Shown here: piece after piece, positions 10,061 through 23,500 of the stretch
How the letters are laid out: each line of letters begins with the position of its first letter
Position numbering within the stretch: the stretch's first letter is position 1
Source: Curvularia sp. ZM96
Lineage: Eukaryota; Ascomycota; Dothideomycetes; Pleosporales; Pleosporaceae
Length of the DNA: 64,000 nt
NCBI GenBank assembly: GCA_022457065.1
Contig: JAJGBQ010000001.1
Coordinates: 1,364,001-1,428,000 of the forward strand
Direction: 5' to 3'
Notes under the pieces: generated by a model
Told to the model about the DNA's origin: nothing
Seen by the model: only the letters and a program-made list of their open reading frames with translations
Databases searched by the model: none
Made by a program: the position numbers and the translations under genes

Positions 10061-13000
10061 GACGATGGCGTGGGTTTGGCGCAAAACCTATTTGGATAAA
10101 TTCAAACGGTGATGCACAATAAGCAGGCAACACAATGTCGATTCAGCTGCGCCTTGAAAGCAGTTAATTTTGAGTTGAAGCGTCGTCCGCCACCAAACCG
10201 GAAATGACGTATGACAACGCTAGGACTAGCTCGCGCACGTGCCACTATCGTCGAGGCATTCACACGCTCCACGCCGAAAAACGGACTGTCGCGCCTCCTT
10301 ATCAATGTTATCAACGACATGCGATTGTGACTATCTTTAGTCAAGCAGCAGAGGATTTCGGGAAACTCAATCAACCACACAACCGGATCGTCTAAGCCTT
10401 CTGGATGCTTGGCTGCAATCTTCTGTGCAGAACGTGCCCCAGGAGCAGCTCAGCATCCCGGACCGTACCCGCTGACTTGGCCATCCACCAGAGAGCATGA
10501 ATTGACCATGCGTATTGACTAATGTACCGCCGTTGCTAATATACAGATGCAAGATTGCTGTCAGCACAGGTTCGGGCCGTCTCCTGTCCCCTCATTGACA
10601 TGCCACCAACGCGTTTCTCAATGACCAAACAGCATTGCTGCAACAACATTCTCAGTGAAAGACTATGTGATGAGCGAGGTGATACGATCTAGCCGCAGCG
10701 CAATGCGATAAAAACACGAAGCCGTTCATGCATTTACTTCTCTTCAGCACCTTCCATGACTCACTTGTGCAAAAAAAAAAAAATGCAGAATGCTCAGTTA
10801 CAAGAGTAGGGCAGGTTTACCGGCCCCGTGTCACTCGTCAGAGCAGACTTGTTGGTGCTTTTTTTCTGCACATGCCACGTAATGTCCTTTACCAGCGCCT
10901 ACTCACAACGTACGGAGGTCCCTCAAACAAACCCCCCTGATTCCTTCAGTACCTTGCATTCTGCACAGAACCTCTAGAATGCTACCCAACTCCGATACGC
11001 GCCGAATGACTGGCCTTCACGCCAAATGGGTTGGCGCCAGAACGCGAAATCTAGCATACTGCTTAGATCTCGAACGGTCTATGGACTTGTCAAGGGGTAC
11101 GTATCTACCCGCCTTGACCAGGTTCCGCATACGCTCATCAAATGGGCCACGCAGTTCATACAGCAATGTCAAGAGCTGCGCATGCAATATCTGGATATCA
11201 CTAAACCGAACTTGAGCCGGCATGAGAAGCCGTGGTTATTTGCCTCTCTACCTTCCCTACTCAAGGTTACAGATGTGTTCGCTTACGACATGCGCTTTCT
11301 GTAAATCTGGGAGAAGCTGGATACCTATTCCCATAGGCTGACATTTCTGTGTGGCACGGCTCAACTTGGCACGCCTCCGAGCTGTCTTCGCGCTGAAGAA
11401 CTGACTCGATTCATGGAGATCATTCCATCGGCTTGAGTGTACCTCTTTCGGCTTGTATCTCGAAGAGTTGCTCATCTTGTCCTGAATGCTTGTCGAAGGC
11501 GGGATCATGGCCGACGTGTGTACAGGATGAGAGCTCGATGCGTGGCTCGTCTTCTTCGAACTCTTTCTAAGTGGCCGCCACCCAAGCCACCTGACTGTCA
11601 TGAAGTCAAAGCACGGCGCGATCGTCCAGCCAGGGGGTTATCTAGGCGGACGCGGCATGTCTTGTCATCTTGAAAGAAAAGGAACCAAGCAACACCGGAC
11701 CGACCGTTTCCTTGTTGTCAGGATGTGACCACCGGGATAGGTCGAATGCGTAGCTTATCGTAGCAGTGGAATGACTGGACACGTGCACGCCGCTGCAGCT
11801 AGGCAAAATGATTTTCGTCAACACAGGTATGTAACGGTTTGCCACACGCTGCTTGTCTCCTATGCAACCAGCACTGCCCGAAAGTCTCGCATGCGTCCTA
11901 ACCCCAAGCATATACCGCGTATTCAGTTACGATCATCGATGATAGTATGCAGATTTGCGTAGTTAAGAGGCAGTGGCCTACTGAAAACTCTTCCTTGAAA
12001 CTTTGACTATCAGCTTGCGTTTCTGAGATCAGTGGCAAAAAGAAATGGCTAAACTCCTAGTAAGACTTGTGCTGTATTGCTTTGACACGCAGTGCTATTT
12101 CACCAAACACAGTAACTTGTGATGAGAAGCACTTGGGCCAAATTGAACAAACTCTACTGGTTTCTTGTCTCGAGCCAGTGTTGGTGTCAATAATAGAGAC
12201 AGAAAGACCCAATCTGACACATTCGGGGATGCTTCTGGTTGCTCGAAAAACAGTCTAATCCTCTGATCGGATACAGGTCACTGTGGCGACGGATGCAAGT
12301 CAAGTTGGTTTTGCCGTACTTGCTAGCTACTCGATGATTGCCTCACGTCGAGGACGCAACGCAATCCGCATACATTACAGCGTTGTCGCCGAGTATCCGT
12401 AGTCTGAACCGGTCAGGTCATGGCCTCATGGTCTGGAACTGCAACTCATACTTACAGCAGACTATTGGAAGGCCTAGTTACGTTGAACAAGATTTCTGGA
12501 GGCGCGAGGCTCCTTCGGTACCGGACTATTGACGCACACTCGCCCTGTTAGAGAGCGCGGAGCATCCTGCACCGTGAAGGTGACGACCTCGTAGCGCCAA
12601 CTTACAGCTTTACTGACGCCAATCGCTTCAGAGCATCTTTGAATGGTCTGGGCTAGGCGTAACGCACTTGTTTCTCTAGTGCTGGAGTTGACACCATAAT
12701 ACCATGTGCTATAGACCTGATGTTGAACACATGCGGATGTTCTCAGCTCTGGACTTGGCAAACCCAACTCTGGCTCTTGCAGGGGGTTGACTTTGTCTAT
12801 GCTTGTGTAGGGGATTCATAATATGCATTACTATTGCAAGTGTGGAGTGCATGGTTATGAAAGGACGCTCTAGGGGTTTGTCTCTGGTGTAAGCAAGTTG
12901 TTCATGGAAGAGCCCCAGTCGAAGCCCCTGAAGCTTGAGGCAAAAATTATGGTAACAGTGGCTGGTATTTTCCTGGGTCACATCTCTCGACCTTTCCACA

Positions 13001-14156
13001 TCGCGCCATACCACCCATCTCCGCGCTTCTGAGCGGGAAAGAGACGGAGGCGATCAGCGCAGGTCACGGTGGATGGCGGATTCACCAGGGTACGTATGAC
13101 CGGCAGCGAGGCGGGTAGCGCTGGCTGTCAGGATGCATCTCGAGCCAGGGAACGCGCATGGGTGCTGCGACTAAAGACGTGGCTATCCCGCGGTGGTCGC
13201 GTAGAAGAAAGTCTAGGCGGCGGTGGAGACTGCCAGGTCCCGTGTTGTCGGCGGGTCGTCTGCCAACGGACGCACCGCAGCGCGGGCTACGTTCGCCAAT
13301 CACTACCCTGGGGTGTCTTTGATCGCTCAGCAACGGGAAACGGGTCATGCTATAGTAGTGGGTGGGTCCTGGGTACGGGCAGGTACTTCCAGGTACTTGT
13401 TGAGCCAGCATCGGTACACCACCCTTCTTAGGTCAGCCACATATAGGTCGGGATGGCACCGATCAGCCAATATGATTTTTTGATTGCCAGTCTAACCCGC
13501 GGCGAGCGTTCTGGGATGCGTCCGTTCAGTCCGCAGCACCGACGATCCAGCGGCTTTGGTGGACTGTGCTCACCGTCGAATGTTGGTGTGCTGCAAGACC
13601 CTGGTCCTACAGGGGGTGGATTGCTCAAACTGGGGATGGAGGGACGGAACGCAACTTGACCATCTTTGACTCCCAGACGCACGAACCGGCGCGCCCTGCT
13701 GCCCATCTCGTTTGCAGCATGTGGCCAGAGACTTCTCTGACGCACGATGCAGCTGGGCCCGGAGGAGAGACAGGTTGGCCCATGTCGTTTCGGTATTGTC
13801 ATCCTGCGCCCACAGGCAGTGGACAGGATCTGTTATACCCCACTGCGGCCATTAACGCTCAGCGTTAAGCGGAGACAGTGGCAGCCGGGTGCAATATCGT
13901 AACCCTGGCATGCCGCCTGTGGTCAAAAGAAGACTGTTGGACAACTGACCTGCATATCTTTTGGACGTCCTTCACTGCATAACCCCCAGACCCAGCGCTG
14001 AAACCGTCCAGCCTTGCCAGAAGCTCTCCACCTCTCCGCCGCCCCTCTTACAATATCCCCTACGGACATTTCAAGACCGTTCCCGCCGTGATTGAGACTT
14101 GGAATTCTGCCCTCGAGTGGTGGAAGTTTGGTGGAGACGGACGCTAGAACGCAGTT
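10061..14156. other. 4.1-kb gene-poor region upstream of the XlnR gene
   Basis: No recognisable conserved gene is seen. The region holds a 13-A tract near 10770 and one weak two-exon candidate on the minus strand (listed separately). The 3' part carries the XlnR promoter and leader. A single ACGCGT occurs near 10609 in this otherwise featureless stretch. Confidence 0.5.
11017..11601 (-). CDS. Weak candidate for a small hypothetical protein
   Basis: A possible two-exon gene: 11601-11287 and 11190-11017, joined across a 96-bp intron with a good donor (GTAAGC) and a CCAG acceptor in phase 0, giving 162 residues. The first exon is Ser/Lys/Arg rich, including FFSAKTARRRAKLSRATQK; the second contains LLTLLYELRG and ends in VLAPTHLA. 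I recognise no family, the branch point is poor, and random open frames of this size are common here. It is recorded because it is the only spliceable candidate I found in the 4-kb gap. Confidence 0.2.
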
Positions 14157-17100
14157 ATGCTTTCCACGAATCTCCATCAATACCCCCCGGCATTCGGCCA
14201 TGTCCCTCCGCCCAACGCAATCGAACATCAACATCACCATCACCAGCTTGCGGCGGAACATATGGGGCATTCATCGCTCGAGTCTCTCGCACAATCGTCG
14301 CAATACGCAGCATTGCAGTTCCACCACAACCGGCATGTATTGCCGAACGGAAAAGGCATCGTCAAGCCCCATCGATTACCTTATGCCAGCGGGCCTCTAG
14401 CGCCTCGTCATCAACGAGAGATGCTCCACGAACGATCTGGTCGCAGTAACTCTACGTCGGGACCGGTGCGGCGCAGAATCAGTCGGGCTTGCGATCAGTG
14501 CAATCAACTACGAACCAAATGCGATGGGAGACAATCGGTGAGTTTCCCCTTCTGACCTTTCATGTATGAACCCAAGGCGACTAATACGCGGGTTAGTGCG
14601 CACACTGTATAGGTACGTTCTGGGGAATCATGGATGACTGCGCGAACCCCGCAGTGGCCTAGGGATATTCGGCAACGTGATCGGTGTCGTCTTGTGTGGC
14701 GTCTGCTAGGGGTTCCTAGTCGGAAGCTAACGCTGCCGTCTATATCCTGCCACTCGAGGACTATTCAGTTTTTGATAGTTTCACTAACCAAATCCCAGAA
14801 TTTGGATTAACGTGCGAATACATCCGTGAGCGCAAGAAGCGCGGAAAAGCATCCAGAAAAGACATTGCCCAGCAGCAGGCCGCCGCTGCCGCTGCCGCCG
14901 GGAACAGCACGCTCAAGTCCGAAGAGTCCAACACTCCACAACCTTCGGACAAGGTTGCAGAATCGATTCCAAGTAGCAGTCCAAAGCTCTCCGAAGGGCA
15001 AAGACCTCTTTCAGAGCTGCCGGCGCGATCCGCAAGTATCGCAACGACAAGGTCCGACATGGACGCTGCACCGATCTATCCAAACAGGACCATGAGTCTG
15101 AATGCCATGGACACAATCCCCGGACGCGATATTCACCATCAAATGGGAAACGGGATGCAACATATACAGCCGATGCAGCCGCCCCGCATCCAGACACATG
15201 GACTTCCTATGCAACACTCTATCCCCGAGTACACATCGATCGAGTACCATCGGAACCTTCCCTATCAATCGCCACTCCAGGTGATGCAGCCGGGAATGCA
15301 TCCAGTTGTTCCTTCTCACGGGCATGCTATCGAGTACTCGGACAGCCCTTATAGCATGATGAGCCCACAGAGTGCGCATGCACAAGGACAACCAAGCAAC
15401 TTTGGGTTACCAGAAGAACATCCGAACATGGGCTTCATGGCCCAATCACCAGTCAATAGCTCACCAGGCTGGATTCTACCCTCTCCCTCTACCACAATGT
15501 ACTCCGGTCCACCACAACAAAATCACTCTCAACAATTGAGGTATCCCGTCCTGCAGCCGTTGGTTCCCCATCTAGCAAACATCATGCCGGTGTCACTAGC
15601 TTGCGACTTACTCGAGGTTTACTTCCAAAGTTCTTCCTCGGCATTCATGCAACCTGTCTCTCCCTATGTACTTGGTTACGTCTTCCGAAAACGGTCGTTT
15701 CTTAGAACGAGCAACCCACGAGTGTGCAGCCCGGCACTATTGGCCAGCATGTTATGGATTGGTTGTTTGACAAGCGAGTCGCCATATCTTTCCTCATCAC
15801 CGTCTGCGCGAAGCCAGCTTTCCGAGAAGTTGATCAACCTAACAATCGGTCTCTTGAAGCCCTTGGTCCACCAGACACCAGGTAGTCCAGACACCGGGTC
15901 TGCAAATTTTGCCACCGGCAACATGGTCGACAGCGGCGTCACCATGGACGGTTTCGGTATGCCTCCTCAAGAATCTGAGATAAGTCTGCGTAAGTCAACA
16001 AGTACCGGAAAAGCTTCAAGCCCCCCAAAGCTAACGCAGAACCCTCTAGCAGGAGCATCTGGAGGCCTCGACGAAGTGGCTACCTACATGCATCTAGCCA
16101 TTGTGATTTCGGCAAGCGAGTACAAGGCTGCATCACTGCGCTGGTGGAATGCAGCATGGTCACTGGCCAGGGAGCTCAAACTGGGAAAAGAAGTACCCGT
16201 GACGCCTCCACCCGAACCAAACGACGAAAATATGCCGAGAGACATCCGTACTGAACATGCGGGAGGAGCATATCCATCCGGTCAGCATTCTCCAGTCAAC
16301 TATACTGAGGAGCAAAAGGAAGAGCGTAGACGTATATGGTGGCTTTTGTTCACTGTTGATCGGTAAGCCTTCTGATCTTTGTCACCACCCATAGTACACC
16401 AATAAAGAAACATCGCGGGAATCATGTTGCCGATATCTTGGCTCGTCAACCACACAACAGTTGTAGTAGATGCTGATCCATTCTTAGCCATCTAGCGTTA
16501 TGCTACAACCGACCGCTCTCTTTATTGGACGTGGAATGCTCCGGCCTTCTGCAGCCGCTTGACGATAACGTATGGCAATCTGGGGAATTCTTCGAGGACT
16601 CCGCTCAATCGTTTTCAGATCACACATTCCGCAGAAGAGGCCCTGCATTCGAGTGCACCGGGCACTCCATTTTCGGATTTTTCCTTCCTTTGATGACAAT
16701 CCTTGGAGAGATTACCGACTTATACCATGCTCGCAACCATCCCCGTTTTGGAGCGAAGACCGATTGGGAACATCATGTGGTAGAGATCAGCCAGCAGCTA
16801 GTAGCCTATGGTCATTCGTTGCAAGAACTCAGGAACCGTGCAGTCCATGAGGCCAATGTGGAAGCGCAGCAGGAAGCCGTACGCCCTAGCACACCCTCCG
16901 TACGGTCTGCCAACTCTTCCATGTCCAGAGCTCAGGAAAACCTGATGCATGCTAAGATTGTGGAAGCATATGGCACGCACCTCATGCATACCCTCCATAT
17001 CTTGCTGAACGGGAAATGGGACCCCATTGCGCTACTGGATGACAATGACCTTTGGATTTCCTCCCAAAGTTTTGTGGATGCCACGGGCCACGCCGTTCAT

Positions 17101-17575
17101 GCAGCTGAGGCATTGAATGAGGTCCTTGAGCTGGATCCTGACCTGAGTTTCATGCCGTTCTTCTTTGGCATATACCTTCTACAAGGAAGCTTCCTGTTAC
17201 TACTCATTGCCGATAAACTTCAAGGAGATGCCAACCCTAAGATAGTAAGAGCGTGCGAAGTCATTGTACGGGCGCATGAGGCTTGCATCGTCACTCTTAA
17301 TACCGAGTACCAGGTAAGTGCTTCAGTCAACCCAGATCTCCTCCATTCTACGATCAGTCTTCGTTTGTGTTTCAGCCACAGCGGAGCTTAGTCAAACACG
17401 ATCAGTCATGCTAACAGTCGTGTTATAGCGAAATTTCCGAAAAGTTATGCGCTCTGCCTTACAACAAGTGCGCGGTCGCGGCATGGACGAACATGCCGAG
17501 CTTGCGCAGCAACGAAGAAGAGAGATGTTGAGCCTGTACCGTTGGACTGGTGACGGCACCGGGCTGGCACTCTGA
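14157..17575 (+). CDS. xlnR: Xylanolytic/cellulolytic transcription activator of the XlnR/XYR1 type (Zn2Cys6)
   Basis: Five exons: 14157-14537, 14597-14612, 14799-16362, 16488-17313, 17429-17575; 977 residues. The zinc cluster has cysteines at 112, 115, 122, 128, 131 and 138, a perfect C-X2-C-X6-C-X5-C-X2-C-X6-C. Exon 2 is only 16 nt and codes for CAHCI. The flanks RRRISRACDQCNQLRTKCDG and ECTGHS..FGFFLPLMTILG, and the end RWTGDGTGLAL, are XlnR hallmarks. The fungal-specific TF domain occupies the middle of the protein. The N-terminus is His/Pro rich and a Gln/Ala run follows the zinc cluster. The family switches on xylanase, cellulase and pentose-catabolism genes in response to xylose in the nucleus. 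The gene stands alone between long gene-poor flanks. Confidence 0.95.
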
Positions 17576-20500
17576 GCTGCACTGAATATTCGCTTCGCGC
17601 CGTCTACCCTTGTCGTTCCGGCATCATCACACCGTACGCCACGGTGTGGTGGCAATAATGTCTACCCTTTCGATTGCCACTGCCTGTCGTAACACCTTCT
17701 TGGCTCAGTCTCGATCTCGATCAACAAATGGTGTGCCACGGTAGCATCGCCGTATTCTCTGACGTCGCTCCCCGCTCCCCTGGCTCACTTTATCCTTCCT
17801 TTCTCCCGGCGCACAGACATCGAATATGATCGCCTTGGCGTTCCTCAGGTTCGGCGCACATGTTCTGGGATAGTTTATCACGATGTTATGTATAATGATT
17901 TTGGGCGTTTTGAAGATATCCTTTCTGCCTTTCAATTCTTTCGTCGTTTACGCTCCTGGTGTGATAGGAAGGGGCGAACGTGCAATTTCCGGTTCCGAAC
18001 ATCTACCACGCCATGCTATTTTTTATGTTTTCCTTTACATACCCATGCTCCTTTGTTAAAGAGCGCAATATTTTCTGCTGATTCCCACATGTTCTCACCG
18101 GTTTGGGAACCTTACTCTCGATTTTGCAATATTGTTTTGTTCATTATACCCCTTTGGCAGATCTTCCTGCTTTCGTTTCTAGAATATAGTGGAGGATTTG
18201 ATAGATATTCAACACTATGGTGAGACTGGACTCGAGTTGGTACACTTAAGATCAAGTAATTCTACGCATAATAATTTCAGGAAACTCAAAATATAGTTCT
18301 TTGTACGCGCGTTGTACGACGGTGCTATTGTGGAAGGAGATCTGTTTGACCTTTGTGCTGTGCCGCATGGGTGGATCAATAGCATAGCTGCTATGATCAC
18401 TAGGTGAAGCCGCACCGCGTCCCTTGAGCCGACTATCCAACTGTCTCATTCTTACACTACTAAACCAAGGATCAGCGTTTCGGATGTCTGACCCCTGCGT
18501 CTAACCAAATCTACATATTGCCCTTAATGCCTATTTGGGACGGACACGTGCACCAAGGACCGAAAAGATGCACCTCATTCTGCACAATTTAGCACGCATG
18601 ACATCTCTCTGAGATGAATGAGTGAGACCATTGTTGCAGTGCGTGTGCCACGGATCAAAGGGTGCGTATGTTGCTGACGTCTATGCTGTATGGACAGACG
18701 AGCCAACCAACTCTAATTCTATCGCAGGCTTGCTATACAATGGATGCCATCCTGGTGGGTAGTGGGGCAGTTGTCGAAGGCGACCCTCACATCACTGCAA
18801 ATAATTTTACAACTGAGATCTCTGGTGTTAAACCACATTAAAAGCAAAGTCATCTTTTAACTTCTCGCACCGGCCGTAATTCGCAACAGCTTTATTTGGC
18901 TGCAGCAGGCACAACAAGTTTTTGGGAGAGCGGTGCAAGGATCGAATACGTGCAGCAATAGGTACATAACGGATCACGTCGGCACTTGAACACCTGACGC
19001 TCGGGGCTCAGCTCCCGCTACCAGGACTACCCGCCCAGCCCACAAGCCATCTTCCTTCGCGCCACGGTCTTACCGGCCCATAGTCGGCTTCCCGATCTCA
19101 AGATTCCGCCCGGCCCTCTCGCACCTAATCACTGAGCCGAAGCCAAGCTTTTCTTTCCCTCCATTTCCGACCAGACCTGCAGGAGAGCTTCTGGCGGGCG
19201 TTTTGGGATACTGCATACATATGTGGTGTGAAAGATCTCTTTCAGAATTGGGAATAAACAATACAACGCACGCATCACCACCTAACCGTCAGCTTTCCAG
19301 TCTAGTACTTCAGCAAACGGTACGTGTATGCGGAGTGGGGGACAAGGAACTTCCATCCGTTTAAGGGCAGGTAAGAAAGCTAAACACTGAAGCATACGAA
19401 GAGTTACGGAGACTGTCCTACCGCTTACTTCAAGAGGTAAATGCAAGGGCATTTTTGCTCTGCCATGCACCCCAGATCTGTTGAGGCTGGGTCACTCTTC
19501 TAATGGCCAACACCACTTTGTCATTGGAGCCTGGAAAACCTGCGGGTCGGCTACCATCACATCGGCCACATGGGCCAGAAGATACACCCCTGTGCTTGCT
19601 TGGGACCCTTGCATGCGATCAGCACTCCTGCTGTACACACTATGCAGAAACGGATCACAGCTGACGGGGACGGGCCTTTTGAGTGTGTATCACAAACAGT
19701 AGCGTGGTCGTGGCCCCGCGAGGATTTGCCGTTTGCAGGCAACGGAACAAGATGTCTTCTGAGTTTGTGCATCAGAGGAAGACGGAGGCCGTCATTGGTG
19801 TGTGCCCATAAGGCTGCCAGACTTTGTGCCGATAATGTGAACAAGAAGTGGGCTAGATGTCATCTTAATGATGCTGTTAAGAAGCATTAAGCCATCCACT
19901 CTATGTATACGCCCGACCCGAAAAAGAGAACCGACTTATTATGCACACATAACACAAGCTGCAAGCCTCCTTCATCACTGACACCTCAGCACCGGAGCCC
20001 CCTCCCTACGCTCCGTTACAACTGTCCTGGACCCAGCACAAAGGCCCAGGCAGATCCAGGTCCCACCATGATGACACTGCAGTCCCTTGCGGTAGTGCTG
20101 CGTGCAATACCGAATCAATCCAGCCAGCCCATTTCCTACATGCGTCAAAGCTGTGTCTCGCTCGGACGAACACCGCGACCCCAGCACTCTTCTCCACATT
20201 TTAAGGCTGATTGTCTAGGCCTCGGCCTGCCGGAGGTGGCTCTTCATCTCGTTAGATGAAAAGGAAAGGGGAAAGATTTTTCGGGTAGGAACAAGAGGAG
20301 GGATCCACTATAGAAATGTGCCATCTCCGCGCGCGGAGGATACCAGGACAACAATGAGGGTGAGTACTGACATGTGAACTGCAGACTATAGGGGGGCTTG
20401 CGTCTGCGTTGTGGTGATGTTGGACCGACCAACGTGGGAGCCGTTGGCTCGGAATACGGTGAGCATGCAAGCGCGTTGACTGGACGTTCGGGGTTCAAGA

Positions 20501-23500
20501 AGTAGGCTGCGTTTCGGAAAAGGCGGCCTGGCATTCAAGAAAGCGGGTCATTACCTGACTAACAGATCGTCACGTCCCGTCGCGGCAAGCGAACATCGGG
20601 AACTGGTTTTTGGGTGAAGGGCAGCGCTAGGCTGGACCTTCCTTTTGATTCTCGGTACGATAGCAACAGTTGAAACTGGTAATACTCTAGGTTTCGTTCA
20701 CGGGGTGGCTTTGGGGATAGCCTGGACATTGGGTCGGAGGTGTATGCGGACATGGGCGCTCTAGATCACGCACGTTACGTGCGGCTGGCGTGAGGCTTGC
20801 TTGTGATGTGCAAGATCTTCTTCCACTGCGGTGCAAAAGGATTCCTGAGTTCCATTGACTAGGACCAGAAGAGCTATACTGCGATGGTGGCTCCGATCGT
20901 AACATGCAGCGGAGTACGAGACATATTCGTCGCCAATTTAGAGCGCTTCCTTGGTAAACGTCTAGCGGAAGCGACTTTACACGATCGGCACTCAGAATGT
21001 GGGTAACATGGTAAGTAGGGGTTCTGCTTTCCAGCCGCTTCACTGGTTGCACCTTGGCTTGTACCTCAAAGTATCTTGCGCGTTCGTCAGTCATTCGCCA
21101 GATCTCGGTAATCATTATGCTTAGACAGTGATTGCAGCGTTGACAGGGATGCAAAGGGTGGGCGGACGACCGTTTTGGCCCGCGCTGAGGATTCAGCCAT
21201 TTAACCGGTCGAGTATATGTGTGGACGGTGGAGGCGGGCGTCAGCCGCGAGCGTTCACCAGACGTGTAAGAGGGACAGCCAATTAGGAGCCCTACGTCTA
21301 GGTGGCGTTGAAGTAGGCCAGGTGGAGATTACTGCAGTCAACCGGCCAGGGCGTTCGCCCTTCGTTTTGTGGAGGGTCGTCCCGAGGGAGAGGCTGCTTA
21401 TCCTGCAAGCCGTGGAGACTGGACCGTAGCACAACAGTATGCAAAGGTATTGATATAATGCAAGGTGCATCGTCATCTTTCACCGAACGACTGTATCTCT
21501 TGTCAGTCTTGCTTTCGCGGGACTGAACCATGCTCTCAAACTGCTGTACAACAAAGAAAAAACAAGTCTTACGACACACGCACGTTAGACTCGGCATCAC
21601 CGACGTCCTGCCTTGTGCTGCAGTGTAGATCTAAGCTCAGAGCACCATGGAGACACTGCGCCGTGACCTTGTTAAACACGTCTCCGGATCATCCTGGCGT
21701 GAGGTGATGATGCTATCGTGACAAGCTGGGACTCTTGGCTGGCACATCACCTACTGACTTTGTCATCAGAAACAGGCCACCACCCTGAGCTGCGCTGGCA
21801 AGAGGCGAAGACTCCTTTGGGGAAAGACGAATGCATCATACGACTTGAGGCTACCAGCTGGCCAGGGTACACACACTTACCAAGGAAATATAACGGCACG
21901 ACCCCAGCACCTGCAGAACGCTTGCACCGCTTTCCGAAATTCTGGGTGGTAAGCAGCCGTGGCTAGTGCAGTGTACACACCCACTGCCGCTGATTTTCTG
22001 GTCATTTATTGAAGAAAAGTTGCTTTTGGCCAATCAAACTTTCTGCTGGCCGTAATTGTGTGGATAATAGTTACATGGGCTTGATCCGGCCCTTTCGGTT
22101 TGTGAGCCACATGTAGGCTTTGGACCGGCGGTTCTCTCCTTGTTGGGCACTGCATAAGACGTGCTGGATCGCAAGGGCGAGAGCCTGCCGCTTCGCATGC
22201 AGTTAGGCGATTTAACGAACCTTGTCCCCATGTCTCTGGCCCAAAAACCCCGTTACTAATATATTCGCTCTCGTTCTCGGGTTCTCGTTTTATTTCTTTC
22301 TTCTTGGTGTTCATGTTTTCTTTTTCAAACGTCACGAGCTTCAAAATGTGGCGCATCTCTCGGATATTAAGATCAAACTCACAAGGATCTGAAATGCGCC
22401 ATCGAGAGGAAGCCTCGGTTTGAAATCACCAGCTTGCAATATTAGAGGTCCGTCCGGCCCCAAGACATCGGATGCCTTGGTACGAAGATCGTGCCGATGC
22501 GACTGCATCGGGCGTAAGGGACGGCATGCACTACCTGCCGCGGTTCTTCAGCACGTACTAAAGCATTGCGCAATTATATCCGACAAGGGGCATTGATATA
22601 ACAAACATGTTGAGATTGCGGAGAGAATGGGCGCGTGAGCTGCGGTTGTGGGTACTTACATCCCCCATGCTAAGGCGGATCTCCACATGCCGACTGTAGG
22701 AGTGACTTCGGAATACTTGTCGCTACCCTGAGACAGCCCCCTGAACAACATCCTTGAAAGCCTGCCACAAAAGAACAGGTTCGTGGAACATCGGCCCTGA
22801 CGTCCATGCGTAATCAGGGTGTTCGAGAAGACTTCCGAAGCTAGGCTTTCTCTTGGATCTTGGCATCCCTACAAAGTGTGGAAGTTAAGCAAAATCATAG
22901 GCCCTTGATGCCTTGCTTAGGATGTGGGGTAGACGCGTGCTCCGGAGTTGGCGGCAAATGTTTCCTAGGTTTGCCAGGGACTCGAACATCATGGTGTATA
23001 CTCGGCAGTTTTCTTGACAAAATATGCCTTTCGCAAACACGCTACGGTTTGGAGTTCTGTTTGAAATGAAATGAAGTCATATCGTATCTTTTGTCTAGAT
23101 CCATTCAGGAGGGGCCTAGGGCCTCAATTCTGAGTTGTGTGCTTATGGAGGCAGCATCTTGTGGCTCTGGCGAGAACCCTGAAAGCGGTAAGCTCCGAAG
23201 GAAGAGGAGTGTTCTCCAAAAAGGGAATACCTGGTGGCGAAACGAAGCGGAATGCGGGAAACCACAATGTCCGACTGCAAAGAATTCCTAGAAAGATATG
23301 AAGGCCCTCTTCAACTGGTCGGGAGGGGTGAGGCTTCCAACGTAGGTGCATTTTCCACCACATTTCAATATGTCAGCTGCATGTAGGCCCGTACCGAACC
23401 TCCTGTGAAACGTATCGACAGCTGGGACACACAGTGTGGCATAAGATACAAACCTTAAGAGCAGCGTTATAGGCATATGCAGAGGTGCATATCGTAGCAC

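Noticed and set aside
13069..13431. Overlapping frames on both strands upstream of XlnR
   Set aside because: Both are GC-biased artefacts with no family resemblance, and each contradicts the other.
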